23,577 bases of DNA, taken from contig CAUYUJ010018497.1 of assembly GCA_963575745.1 (NCBI GenBank), positions 27,501 to 51,077 of the forward strand, in the 5' to 3' direction. A program made the translations under genes and the position numbers. The DNA is from Prorocentrum cordatum. Lineage: Eukaryota; Sar; Dinophyceae; Prorocentrales; Prorocentraceae. The notes under the pieces are model-generated. The model was not told where the DNA came from. It was given only the letters and a program-made list of their open reading frames with translations, and ran no database searches. Shown one piece after another: positions 1 through 8,703 of the stretch. Positions within the stretch are counted from its first letter, which is position 1. The number at the start of each line of letters is the position of its first letter.

Positions 1-623
1 AGTGAGTCGGTGTGTGGCACTTCTGCTCAACGAAGACGCTGCACAATCTCCAGTGACGCACCCCAGCTCCAACGGGGGCTGCGACAGGAACTGCAAGGGG
101 GAGCTGCGACAGATGCTCCCCTGGGAGCTGGGACACGAACTCCAAGGGGAGCTACGCAGATAGATATAACAAAACAGAACCGGGGCGAGCACAACAAACC
201 TCCAACGGGAGCTGCAATAGGATCTTCACCAGCAGCGGCGGTAAAATCATCGACGGGTGCCGCAACAGGATCTGAACCAGCAGCTGCTTCGGCGTCCGTG
301 TTCTGGGTCTCCAGGATGCGAACCTCGGAATTCGTCAGCACTTATTCGAGACCATCCCCCCTCGCTACCACAGGTGTGTCGAGATGTTGTTCTCATGCTG
401 CTCTGTCGCACTTCTTGCGTGGGGAGTCCCCAGCTTGCTCTGGCATCTTTCTATCGCACTCCCCACGTTCCTCCTTGCTGCCTGTTCTGACTCCCCGCTC
501 TTGCTGCTGCTGCTGCTGCCCCCGCGTGGCGCTCGGTTTTCCTTACCCTGTGGACCAGGCCCTCTGGGGGCTTTGGGTCCTTGCGCTGCGGATGCCTGGA
601 TTTGGGGCTGTTCCTTCTCCCAT
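1..623. other. No confident gene; Ala/Gly/Pro-rich open frame and a short inverted repeat
   Basis: An open + frame runs from about 10 through the GGA array, but its composition is dominated by simple sequence. Between 60 and 290 it contains loosely repeated short phrases such as GGAGCTGC and encodes Thr-Gly-Ala-Ala and Pro-Ala-Ala-Ala runs like those in genes further right. This could be the 3' part of a gene whose start lies left of the window. A perfect 10-bp inverted repeat (CGTGGGGAGT at 418-427, its complement at 458-467) is also present. No known domain is visible, so I do not call a gene. Confidence 0.3.
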
Positions 624-815
624 GAGGAGGAGGAGGAGGAGGAGGAGGAGGAGGAGGAGGAGGAGGAGGAGGAGGAGGAGGAGGAGGAGGAGGAAGAGGA
701 GGAGGAGGAGGAGGAGGAGGAGGAGGAGCGAGGAGCGAGGAGCGAGGAGCTAGGAGGAGGAGGAGGAGGAGGAGGAGGAGGAGGAGGAGGAGGAGGAGGA
801 GGAGGAGGAGGAGGA
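624..815. repeat. (GGA/GAG)n microsatellite, interrupted
   Basis: A nearly pure GAG trinucleotide array, broken at about 728-751 by GAGCGAG/GAGCTAG units, then resuming to 815. It produces artefactual Arg/Glu/Gly runs on one strand and Pro/Ser/Leu runs on the other, so reading frames through it are not evidence of a gene. Confidence 0.97.
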
Positions 816-1053
816 GCATTCGGTTGAGCATTCGGTAGGTGGTTATACCCCGCAGGGTAGCGTCCATCCCGGGCCGGGTGGAAACACCCCGCAGGGCCTA
901 TATCCCCGCGGCTCCGGGGCGGGGGCGTTGTCCCGCAGGACCTGGCCCTGGAGAGCAGCAGACTGGAGTACGGAGAGGAAGAAGACGGAGAAGAGGGAGG
1001 GCCGGGCGGAGGAGGAGGACGAAGAGGCGGAGAAGGACGACGAGGGGGACGAG
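816..1053. other. Non-coding, GC-rich spacer
   Basis: Lies between the GGA array and the 19-bp minisatellite. It has several CCCCGCAGGG / CCCGCAGGAC phrases related to the minisatellite core (CCCGCAGG), as if degenerate outliers of the same array. No gene is seen. Confidence 0.4.
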
Positions 1054-1220
1054 GGGGAGGGGCCCGCAGGCCGGGGAGGGGCCCGCAGGCCGGGGAGGGG
1101 CCCGCAGGCCGGGGAGGGGCCCGCAGGCCGGGGAGGGGCCCGCAGGCCGGGGAGGGGCCCGCAGGCCAGGGAGGGGCCCGCAGGCCAGGGGAGGGGCCCG
1201 CAGACCGGGGAGGACCCGTA
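1054..1220. repeat. 19-bp minisatellite, about 8 units
   Basis: The unit is GGGGAGGGGCCCGCAGGCC, repeated head to tail from 1054. The first six units are almost identical; the last two or three carry A for G and one-base length changes. It abuts the 3' end of the minus-strand retroelement at about 1221, so it may be the target site or a 3' tail-derived array. Confidence 0.95.
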
Positions 1221-1265
1221 GGCTTATGCAATAGCATGTTTTTGTGCGACCCCGCCTTGCCGTGG

Positions 1266-3355
1266 TCACGCCGCGCGCCCCGCGCACCCGCACGCGTGCA
1301 CGAGGGTGGCGGTGAGGAGCCCGAGGTAGCGGACCTTCTCGGCGAGCGCGTCGAGGACGTCCGCGTCGCGCAGCACCCACGCGGCCACGGCGTCAGAGCC
1401 GAGGGGCCACCGCTCGCAGAGCGCGTCCCGGAGGCCTCGGCCAGCGGGGCACTGGGCCAGCAGGTGTTCGAGGCTGCTCGGCGCGCCCGCGCAGAGGGCG
1501 CATATCTGCGGAAGCCTCGTTTGGGGAAGCCCCCCGACGTCCGCAGGGATCTCCGAGGTCACGCGTGCCACGCACCAGGCCCTGTGAAATCTCCACGTCG
1601 ACTTCCCCCACCCGGCCCATCGAAGGTCGACGGGCCATTGCCTTTGCAAGGGCAGCACCTCGGCCATGGGCAGCAGCCAGTTGTCGTTGAGCTTGCCCAG
1701 CTGTTCACAGAACCACGCGCGCTCCGCCTCGCGGATCTTCGGCAACACCGCCGCGCGGGCCCACGAGCGAACCGCCTGCCGCCTGGCCTTCGGCCCCGCC
1801 TCCGCCGCGTCGGCCAGGTGGAGCGGGGGCGCGGACACGCCGTACGTCTGTGCCACCGCCTCAGCATCCTGCAACCAAGTGCCGCCTCTGGCCGCCAGCG
1901 CCGCCCGGATCGCTGGCGCCACCGGCGAGTCCTGCGGCAGGAGGAGCACCCGAGCCCACGCTGTGATGATCCGCGTCGCGACCTTGGCGGCAGCCCTCGT
2001 GAGCAGGCGCGTCTCGAGGAAGGCGCGCACGTGGCCGCCCGCGCCGAGGGACGCAGACGGAGGAAGGCCGAGCAGCGCCTTAGCCACGTCGTAGAACACG
2101 CGGTTCAGCTGCGCAGCAACCTCCTTCCAGCCCCGCGCGTGGCTGGCCAGCAGTTCGGCCCCGTGGTAGGCCGCTGCTTCCACGCGGGCAGGGAGTTGGC
2201 CGGACTGGAGGGGCAGCCCGAGGCCCCGGTCCGTCAACGCCGCTACCAGGCGCCGCGCTCCGTCGCGCAGCCTGCCGCACACGCGGGCCAGCAGCGGCTC
2301 CAGCGACAGCGCGTCGTCGATGACGACGCCCAAAACATCGAGCTCTGTGGCTGGGCGAACTGGGGCCCCATCCACAGCACCGCAGGCCGCTTGGACCGGG
2401 GCGGGGCCGCCCACTGCCATGACCGCTGGGCCCTTTGCGCCTCCTTGGAAGCGGTGTCTGTAGAAATGACAGAACTTCGTTAAACCGGCATTCGCCCGCG
2501 CAAGCCCCGCCTCGTCTGGCTGGAGGACGAACGTGTCGCCCACGAACTGCACCATCAGGAGTGACATCGCGGCATCCCCCGGCTCGGTGGGGTCCAAACA
2601 AACCCCCGGCGTCTCCGCGCGGCAGCATTCTAGGAGCGCCCTTATCAAGGAGCTGAACAGGTGCACCCCCGCTCGGCGCCCCAGGCCCACGCCGAAGCCG
2701 ACGAGGGCGTGGATCGGCCCGACCAGCGGGCCCAGGCGAAGGCGAACGGATTCTTCGCCCACGGAGGCGGCGGCGGCAAGCCAGAAACGGCCGCGCACTC
2801 CGGCGAGCCTGAGCTGCACGAGGACCGCGTCCCGCCAAGCCAGGTCGAACCCGTGGAGCAGGTCCGCTTTCTGGATGATCGTGCGCCGCCCCTGCCGCAG
2901 CTGCACTTGCAGGGCGAGCAGGAGTCCGACGGCCATGAGGCCTGCGTCGAACCTCCCGCCGGCCTGTTCTTCTCCCGCAAAGCGTTCCAGGAGGGGGCGG
3001 GTGACCGCCAGCCACGCCGCATCCAGGTACATCTCCAGGTCGTCGACGTAACTGATCGGCCTAAGGTTTACTACGTCTGAGACGACCAGTGGGCCTTTCT
3101 TCCGAATCGGCGCGACCTCTCTCACCCACGCTGAGGCCCCCAACCCGACCACCAGGCTGAGATTCAGCAGCGCCCATGTGGCCAAGCGGCCGCAACCTCC
3201 CGTGGCCTTGGCCGCGGCGCGCGGGAGGTGCAACGCCCGCCTCCCTGCCTTGGAATCACGGACCACCTGTTCCACGATCTCCAGGGAGAAGGGGTCGTCC
3301 TGCTCGTCCGCCGTCTCGCGCAGGGCCTCCGCCTGCGCTGCCGGGCCCTGCGTCT
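1266..3355 (-). pseudogene. LINE reverse transcriptase with C-terminal zinc knuckle, probably inactive
   Basis: This frame is open from the 7-G run at 3356-3362 to a stop at 1266. Upstream residues in this frame (QAEALRETADEQDDPFS) continue the linker naturally, which marks the run as the frameshift site. RT landmarks in order: an APIRKKG / NLRPIS block; motif A KADLLHGFD (catalytic Asp codon at 2862-2864); a poorly conserved motif B region (GRRAGVHLFSSLI); and motif C as FVGD at 2535-2546, where the family expects YADD or FADD. The glycine is codon GGC at 2538-2540, one transition from GAC. The C-terminus has CxxC-x7-H-x4-C (about 1446-1502), the zf-RVT type knuckle of LINE ORF2. Loss of one catalytic Asp plus the frameshift argues against activity. 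Confidence 0.85.
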
Positions 3356-5142
3356 CCCCCCCGGCCCAAAACCGCCTGAGCCACCGCGTGGACCGTCTCT
3401 TCGGGCCCGAGCCGCGCGCCCGTCTCCGGATCGCAGAGCGCCACCTGCAGGGCGGCGCGCGGCCGAAGGAGACTGGTCAGGAAGCTCTCGGCCTTTGCCT
3501 GGGACGTCGCCGCAAGCTCAAGGTAGCGATCGAGTGCCCGATCCCGCTCCGCGGCCCGCCGCTCATCGAGCTCATCTTCGAGTGCGAGGTGGTCGGCCTC
3601 CAGCGGCGGCAGACCCACCGCGATGGCCATTTCGCCCTCGCGCCGGTCAGCTGCTTCTTGGGCGCCCCAGCTGGCCTCCGGCGGCCGCCGCGCCGTTAGC
3701 ACGAGGTCGCCATAGTGCCCTGCCAACGTTCACAGGGCCGATCGCCACCATACCGCGAGGTCTAGCATCGCCTGCCGCACGCCCTTCCGCGATCCCGTCG
3801 CCGCCCACGCCCGGATCGAGCTGTTTCGCATCGCCGCGCCCGCCCACCCAGTGAGAAAACGCAGGCATTCTGGGATCTGATCCAGGGCGCGGTCCCAGTC
3901 GGCGTCGCGACCCCACCAGCTGCCCCCCACCTGTGGGGCTGGCGCTGCCGCCAAGTCCGTCGGGATGACGGCCAGGAGGCGCGCGTGGTCCCCGGGCACT
4001 CCTGGAGACCCGCACGGCGCCACCATAACCTGTGCGTACAAGTCGGGCGACGAAGCCACCACGTCGATGATCGTACCAGATCTGTGCGTCGCCACTCCGA
4101 CGGGGTTGCGTAACACAACTCCAAACCCTGAGCTGCGCGTCAGAAGGTCCAAGACTTCACGGTCTACTAGCGACTCCGCCCCCCTGTTGGCCAGCCCCAA
4201 GCGACTGAAATGCAGGTTGAAGTCCCCGGCCACCAATGCCCGCCAGCCCCGGTACCGCGGCAGCGCCTGCAATTGCAGGTATTCCGCGAGTCGGGATTGC
4301 CAGAACTGCCGGCGCACGTCTGCTCCATAGCGCGGCGGTGGGCCGTACACCCCTAGCAAGAGCGCGCTGCAACCACCCACGCCCGGCAGCTCGCACCAGA
4401 TGGCGCGCGCATCGCCCACGCCGTCGATAGGCCCGACCGTCCCCCGCAGCGGCTCCGCGACAAGCATCGCCGCGCTTTCTGGTCCGTCGCATCTTTCGCC
4501 ATGGAACTGGAAGCCCGTCCACTCGGGTTAATGTAGCCCTGGCGCCACGCGCGGCTCGGATATGACCGCCACGACCGCGCGTTCCTCGTGGAGCCCAGCT
4601 GTGACCGCCGCGATTCTCCCGCTGTCGGTCTCCATGCCAGCCCCCATCCGGAATGCCCCGGCCACGTTCAGAGCAGCCACAATCCCCGTGACGACTGTGG
4701 ACTCGGGGGGCGGGGGGGCCGGGCACTGCGATGCTGGCATCCCGCCCTCCCAGGGGCCAAACATCGCGTTAAGCGGGAGCCCCGCCGCCCGTTGGGCAGC
4801 CCGATCCTCGGCCCTCTTGAGGGCCTCCTGCACGGCAGCATCGAAAATACGGAAGCCCTCGAAACCCTCCGGAACGTCGCGGTCGCGCAGCCCGTGGCGC
4901 GGTCGCGAGTCCAGCAGTGCCCGGGCGCCCCGCCTCAGGCACAGCGCCGCCCATCGCCCTCGAGCGCCAGCATCTCCAGGAAGTGCCCCCCCTACGAGGC
5001 CCAAGAGTTCCTGTCGCGCCGCTGTCGCGGCCCTCGGGGACCCCCACTCCTGGAGGTCAGCGGTAGAAGGTGCAGCCATTGGCCCCGTAGCGCGCCGCTG
5101 GGCCCGTCCCGGGCGTTGGATTACGCCCCAGAGCCAAAATGG
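3256..5142 (-). pseudogene. LINE endonuclease (EEP/AP-endonuclease-like) region and linker, broken
   Basis: One frame is open from about 5142 down to 3256 apart from TAA at 4528-4530 and TGA at 3730-3732. The family signature is clear. There is an early ALNVAG segment and an ISEPR box (conserved Glu). GDFN lies at 4216-4227 (Asp/Asn pair of the active site). A following THRSGTIIDVV segment and a GDH box (Asp-His at 3985-3990) complete the set. The catalytic residues are therefore present even though the TAA splits the domain between ISEPR and GDFN. In intact elements this domain nicks target DNA to prime reverse transcription. After the domain comes an Ala/Glu-rich helical linker. The likely ancestral start is Met at 5079, though the frame is open further up to the spliced-leader relic. 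Confidence 0.85.
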
Positions 5143-5145
5143 CTA
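5131..5145 (-). other. Relict dinoflagellate spliced leader (DinoSL)
   Basis: The minus strand reads TAGCCATTTTGGCTC, identical to 15 consecutive bases of the conserved 22-nt DinoSL added by trans-splicing to dinoflagellate nuclear mRNAs. Flanking bases (GAT before, TGG after) differ from DinoSL. A 15-base match is expected by chance roughly 4e-5 times in both strands of a window this size. It lies just upstream of the LINE coding region in the sense direction, as expected if a trans-spliced LINE RNA was reverse-transcribed and inserted. Relict leaders of this kind are known from recycled processed dinoflagellate cDNAs. Confidence 0.85.
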
Positions 5146-5171
5146 ATCCAGAAGCCGCATTAAAGTGATCA

Positions 5172-5290
5172 TTTCCCCCCTCTGTGACAGAGGGGGTGTT
5201 TTTCGGACCCCCTCTGTGACAGAGGGGGTGCGTTCGGAGGCCCTCTGTGACAGAGGGGGTGCGTTCGGAGGCTCTCTGCGACAGAGTTGC
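5172..5290. repeat. Palindromic minisatellite, about 4 copies of CCCCCTCTGT-G-ACAGAGGGGG
   Basis: Perfect palindromes with 10- to 11-bp arms and a single central base lie at 5176-5196 and 5207-5229. A slightly trimmed copy is centred at 5249, and a decayed one follows at about 5271-5286. Spacing is 31-32 bp, with spacers of the TGCGTTCGGAGG type. The same palindrome forms a second array at 17131-17365. Confidence 0.93.
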
Positions 5291-5710
5291 TCGTCATCCC
5301 GTTCCTCCTCATCCTGCTTCTTGATTTCGGATATGTCATGCTACCACTGCGCTCATCATCTTTGCGTCTGTGATCCTCGTCGTGTTGTTCCATGCGTCCT
5401 TTTCACAATTTCCACCACATTATCCTCCGTTGCCGTTCTGGCCCGCCATCTACCTCGTCACTCTCCTTCGTCTGCATGTCCTTATTCTTTTCCGCTCTTT
5501 TTTCGCCTCCCTCTGGTTCGATTTCCGCTCTTCGTCCACTTCGTTCATTCGTTTCCAACCCCCCTTCCTTTCAAGTTCTCCGCCGTCCAATCACGTCGCG
5601 TCGTCCGCCGCCGCTATGCTCAAACCACCCCGCGCCCGTGGGATCGCCCGCGAGCACCGGTGCAGCTGGGCCCGTCGCGGCCTAACGCGCGCCTGCGCCA
5701 TCGTCTTGCA
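5291..5710 (+). promoter_or_regulatory. Pyrimidine-rich leader of gene A with a possible trans-splice acceptor
   Basis: The stretch has no gene and is unusually T/C-rich on the + strand. A tract of C and T ends in TTTCAAG with AG at 5574-5575, followed 136 bp later by the chosen ATG of gene A. Dinoflagellate mRNAs receive their spliced leader at such AG sites. Its use here is inferred; only 5'-end RNA data could show it. Confidence 0.3.
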
Positions 5711-6856
5711 ATGGGCGATGCAGGCGGATACACATGGGATGGCGCGGGAGGATGGTGGGATAGCCGCAGCAGCGGCTGGCGTGGCTGGGAGGACGGCCAT
5801 GATTGGTCAGCGAGGGGTTGGAGAGACTGGCGACAAGACGGGCACACGCCAACGGAGGACGCCAAATGGCGCGATGGCCCTGCCGCCGCAGCAGCGGCGG
5901 CGGTCTCGTCTCAACGGCCGTCTCGCTTCGCCGCGCTTAGCGTTGTGAGCCCCCGCGCCCCTGGTCTCGGCAAGCCCGAATTCGATAATTTCGTGAGGGC
6001 TGCCCTCCGAAACGTACCAGAACTTGGGAACACAGTTTCAGGAGAGGGGTCGGGATCCCGAGCCGCGCCTGCGGCGCAGGAGCCCCGCGCCACCGCAGCG
6101 GCGGCGGCGCGCGGGCCCCAGGATTTTGAGAAGTTTGATGTTAATTATTTTTTGAGTTATGAAGAGAGGCTCGGCACTTCGTTTAAGCAACACAATCAAG
6201 CGTTGAAATGGTGGCGCCATCTGAATGAAGACCCAACTGCCCCGTTCGAGTCAGAAGCCAAGTGGTTTGACAATGCGAAGCCCACCATGGTCGCTGTTTG
6301 CGACCACGGTGCGAGGACGAGCTTTGGTTTCAAAAGCGACGAGGAAGTCCCTTGGCGGTGGCAAGAGATGGTGGCGACGCTCAGGGAGGAAGATATCAGG
6401 GAGGTCGTGGAGGGGCCCCGCAGCAGCGGGGCTCTGATCGGCTGTTCCCTCGAAGTCCGGCCAAACAGCTACGACCACATGCGTCGGAGTATTGTGCGCG
6501 CGCGACAGTTCGCGGGGCAGCGGGTGAAAATGAAGCTGCCGATGTGGGATTTCGTGTTGCACCGCGACGACGGGACAGGCGTCCGTTTACACCCGCACTG
6601 GGGCGACAGGAAGGTCGAAGCTCTGCCCCTCGTCCCCCGCGCGGACACGGTGAGGCCACCAACCGCGGGTTTGGGCGGGAGCGACGGGTCAGGAACTTTT
6701 CGCTGGTACAAGGACCTCGGTGTGGAGCGCAAGGTCAAGTTCGACGCCGCCAGAGAGAAGGGGAGGCCGACGCCCTCTCAGGGGCCCCGCAGCAGCGGGG
6801 CCGCGGCGTCCAGCACCAGGCCCTCGGCGTCCGCAGCAGCGGGTGGCAAACAGTAG
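5711..6856 (+). CDS. Gene A: Trp/Gly-rich N-terminus, unknown globular domain, Ala/Ser-rich tail
   Basis: The protein is 381 aa from ATG 5711 to TAG 6854-6856. The frame is open further upstream to 5165, but that part is the minisatellite and pyrimidine-rich leader, so the ATG is preferred. Residues 1-55 are rich in Trp, Gly, Asp and Arg (WRGW, WRDW), a composition typical of low-complexity nucleic-acid-binding tails. Residues of about 140-310 look globular, with FDVNYFLSYEERLG, a Trp-rich helix (ALKWWRHL) and CDHGARTSFGF. I recognise no family. Hairpin motifs lie in frame at 5882 (poly-Ala), 6415 and 6783 (both GPRSSGA) and 6831 (SAAAG), and could be insertions tolerated in loops. The 1-kb spacer repeat begins exactly at the stop codon. 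Introns cannot be excluded. Confidence 0.6.
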   Translation: MGDAGGYTWDGAGGWWDSRSSGWRGWEDGHDWSARGWRDWRQDGHTPTEDAKWRDGPAAAAAAAVSSQRPSRFAALSVVSPRAPGLGKPEFDNFVRAALRNVPELGNTVSGEGSGSRAAPAAQEPRATAAAAARGPQDFEKFDVNYFLSYEERLGTSFKQHNQALKWWRHLNEDPTAPFESEAKWFDNAKPTMVAVCDHGARTSFGFKSDEEVPWRWQEMVATLREEDIREVVEGPRSSGALIGCSLEVRPNSYDHMRRSIVRARQFAGQRVKMKLPMWDFVLHRDDGTGVRLHPHWGDRKVEALPLVPRADTVRPPTAGLGGSDGSGTFRWYKDLGVERKVKFDAAREKGRPTPSQGPRSSGAAASSTRPSASAAAGGKQ

Positions 6857-7193
6857 TTTTGGGACCGAATAACTCCCCAGACGATTTGGTTTCGGAGTAG
6901 ATGGCTCCGCAGCAGCAGCGGGGCTCGAATGAAGGGCGCGTTGCATTTCTGCAGGGGCGCGCGCGTCGGCCGCCGAGATCGGGGGCGCTCGTGCAGGCGC
7001 CGTGGCGCGATCTTCGTAAAGAAGTCTTCCCTCTCCTCCCTGTCCCCCCATCCCGCCGCCCTCAACGTCGGCTCCTCGCCGCCCGTTCCTCGTCGCTCCA
7101 CGCCTGTTCGTTCTCCTCCAATTTCCTCTCCCGCTTCCTCGTTCTCTCCTTCCCATTTTTCCCTCCATCCCATTGCATCCCTGGCACCCCAGC

Positions 7194-7286
7194 GAAGTTC
7201 GCAGTTCGAAGTTTGAAGTTCGGAGTTCGAAGGTTGCAGTTTGAATTTCGAAGCTTCGCACTTCGAGGTTCGATCTTCGAACCTTC
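7194..7286. repeat. Degenerate GTTCGAAG / GTTTGAAG array
   Basis: About ten imperfect 8- to 10-bp units built on the self-complementary core TTCGAA. The counterpart in the second spacer copy is 9046-9138. Confidence 0.8.
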
Positions 7287-7537
7287 GTCATCTCGTCGTC
7301 GTAATCGTCGTCCTCGTTCGTCGTCGTCGTTCCTCGTCGGCGTCGATTGTCGTTGTCGTCGTCGCTCGTTGTCGTCGTCGCCGTCGTCGTCGTGGTCGGC
7401 GTCGTCGTCGTCGGTCGTTGTCGTCGCTAGTCGTCGTCGCTGGTCGCCGTCGTGGTCATCGTCCTCGTCGTCGTCGTCGTGGTCGTCGTCGCCCTCGTTG
7501 TCGCCGCCGTGGTCATCGTCGTCGTCGTTGTCGTGAA
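7287..7537. repeat. (CGT)n-rich microsatellite, spacer copy 1
   Basis: Long CGT/CGTCGTCGC array with GTGGT and CTCGT interruptions. It yields meaningless Ser/Arg runs on the + strand and Asp/His runs on the minus strand. Confidence 0.95.
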
Positions 7538-7867
7538 ACGCCCCACGTAGGAGGAGCAGAGAAGGGAGCAAGGAGAAATGAGCACGGTGGAGGGAGGAGG
7601 GAGGATTGAACAGGAAGAGGAGGGTGCAGATGGAGGTAGAAGGGATGAGGTAGTTCAGAAGTGGGAGCAGCAGACTGGCGCAATGGGAAAAGCCATGTGA
7701 GTGCAGGGAGGGATGGAAATGCGATAAAGTGAAGCCGCAGCCGTTGCAGGTCTGCCTCCCGCCGCGCCCGCCCGCCTCCGCGACTGGAGCCGCGCAGGAG
7801 CCTCTGCCGAAGTCTCCGCAGCAGCGGGGACTGCCAGAGGAGGCTCCTTCGCGGTTTTTGCGCCGCT

Positions 7868-8167
7868 ATGGCGAGCATCGCGGGCAAGTACGACGTCGAT
7901 GACTTCGAGCTCATCACGACGGAGGGCAGTGTTTGGCACTGGGCGACCATGGTGGTGCGGTTTCTCCAGTGGCGCAATCGTTGCCGCCATGCACGCGCCG
8001 TTGGAGTGAAGGGCCAGATGCTCGTCGACCAGGCGCGGCAGATGATGGAGGAGGCGCGCCGCACCGAGGAGATGGGCAAGATGATGCTTGAGATGTCGAA
8101 GAAGAAGGTGAAGGACATCCCAGGCAATATTCGGTACTTTTGCCGCCAGCCGCACCAGGAGAGCTGA
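7868..8167 (+). CDS. Gene B: small helical protein of unknown function
   Basis: A 99-aa reading frame from ATG 7868 to TGA 8165-8167. The N-terminal half is mixed (KYDVDDFELI, WHWATMVVRFLQWRNRCRH). Residues of about 55-85 are rich in Met, Glu, Arg and Lys with no helix breakers (QMMEEARRTEEMGKMMLEMSKKK), suggesting a single amphipathic helix or short coiled coil. It contains no hairpin motif and has ordinary codon variety, unlike the simple-sequence frames around it, which supports it being real. The ATG lies 20 bp beyond the end of spacer copy 1. It could be an exon of a larger gene. No family is recognised. Confidence 0.45.
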   Translation: MASIAGKYDVDDFELITTEGSVWHWATMVVRFLQWRNRCRHARAVGVKGQMLVDQARQMMEEARRTEEMGKMMLEMSKKKVKDIPGNIRYFCRQPHQES

Positions 8168-8333
8168 GCGGCGATCGGAGCTGGGCCGATAGAGGAGGAC
8201 GAGGAGGAAGAGGAGGGGGGATGAGGAGAGGAGGAGGAGGGGGATGAGGAGTTGGAGGCAGCACGCGCACCCGCACTAAGAGCCGCCAGCCGCGCCCGTC
8301 TCCGAGCATGAAACCCGAGCTTGGCTGGAAGGG
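8168..8333. other. GAG-rich spacer after gene B
   Basis: Contains an imperfect GAG/GGA tract (about 8192-8252) followed by a short unique stretch; no gene is seen. It leads into dispersed repeat R. Confidence 0.5.
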
Positions 8334-8569
8334 GGGAGGGCGGTAGCAGAAACAGCGCAGGACAGGGATGGGAGAGGTCACGCATCCGCCGCATTAGCGG
8401 CGGTGGTGCGACAGTTCTCATGGCGGCGCGGCGGTCGCTGAGAAATGGAGCACGTGCGTGGGCCTGCGTGCGCTTAATTATGAGTGGCTCTCGTCCCCTC
8501 CCCTCCTCTTCCTCCATGAGATCTCTCTCCTGGTGCATATCCCCTGCCAGTGCTCGTCCTGCTCCTCTA
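8334..8569. repeat. Dispersed repeat R, copy 1
   Basis: About 235 bp closely matching 16719-16960. Shared blocks include CAGGGATGGGAGAGGTCACG, CATGGCGGCGCGGCGG, and a pyrimidine-rich CTCTCGTCCCCTCCCCTCC to CATATCCCCTGCCAG stretch. It holds a hairpin with arms CCGCCGC/GCGGCGG and loop ATTA at 8386-8403. The equivalent place in copy 2 is decayed. Copy 2 lies just downstream of gene D. Confidence 0.85.
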
Positions 8570-8583
8570 TCCGCCCCCCCTCG

Positions 8584-8702
8584 TCCGTTCCTGCCACCAG
8601 CCACATGGGGCGTTCTCAATCAACACCCCATTGAGTGTCCCCATGTGAAGGTTGCCCTTTGTCATGAGGGCGGACTCGCAAGAGCCGAGTGGCTGAAGAA
8701 CT
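8584..8702 (+). pseudogene. Fragment of gene D
   Basis: About 110 bp match an internal part of gene D (15042-15160). The frame reads ATWGVLNQHPIECPHVKVAL against ATWSVLNQLPIDCPHVKVAL in gene D. An extra T after GTTGCCCTT then shifts the frame. The fragment sits directly after repeat R (which lies downstream of D at the D locus) and directly before spacer copy 2, so it belongs to a rearranged mosaic. Confidence 0.85.
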
Positions 8703-8703
8703 A

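Larger units (their letters stand above)
1221..5145 (-). mobile_element. Decayed LINE-type (non-LTR) retrotransposon
   Basis: Read on the minus strand, this is an ordered endonuclease - linker - reverse transcriptase - CCHC knuckle arrangement, the usual layout of ORF2 in APE-type LINEs. The 5' end is taken at the relict spliced leader (5131-5145). The 3' end is taken near the 19-bp minisatellite, after a short untranslated stretch. The coding sequence is broken by a TAA (4528-4530), a TGA (3730-3732) and a frame change in the G7/C7 run at 3356-3362. The polymerase box also lacks an expected aspartate. No clear target-site duplication was found by eye. None of the hairpin motifs common in the rest of the window occurs in it. 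It is most likely an old, immobile copy. Confidence 0.85.
6852..7847. repeat. Spacer repeat, copy 1 (about 1.0 kb)
   Basis: Nearly identical to 8704-9746 along its whole length: AGTAGTTT start, ACTCCCCAGACGATTTGG block, CTCC-rich tract, TTCGAAG array, CGT array, then the CCGCAGCCGTTGCAGGTCTGCC to CTGCCAGAGGAGGC end. It begins at the stop of gene A and ends 20 bp before the ATG of gene B. Compared with copy 2 it lacks about 40 bp near the right end (the part holding the ATG of gene C). It has an extra AGC in its hairpin (AGCAGCA loop at 6911-6917). Confidence 0.93.

Noticed and set aside
365-1237. Long minus-strand frames of Ser, Pro or Leu runs near the left edge
   Set aside because: They are translations of the GGA array and the 19-bp minisatellite.
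1236-2483. Long + strand open frame of 415 codons
   Set aside because: It is the antisense shadow of the LINE reverse transcriptase; GC-rich codons leave the opposite strand open.
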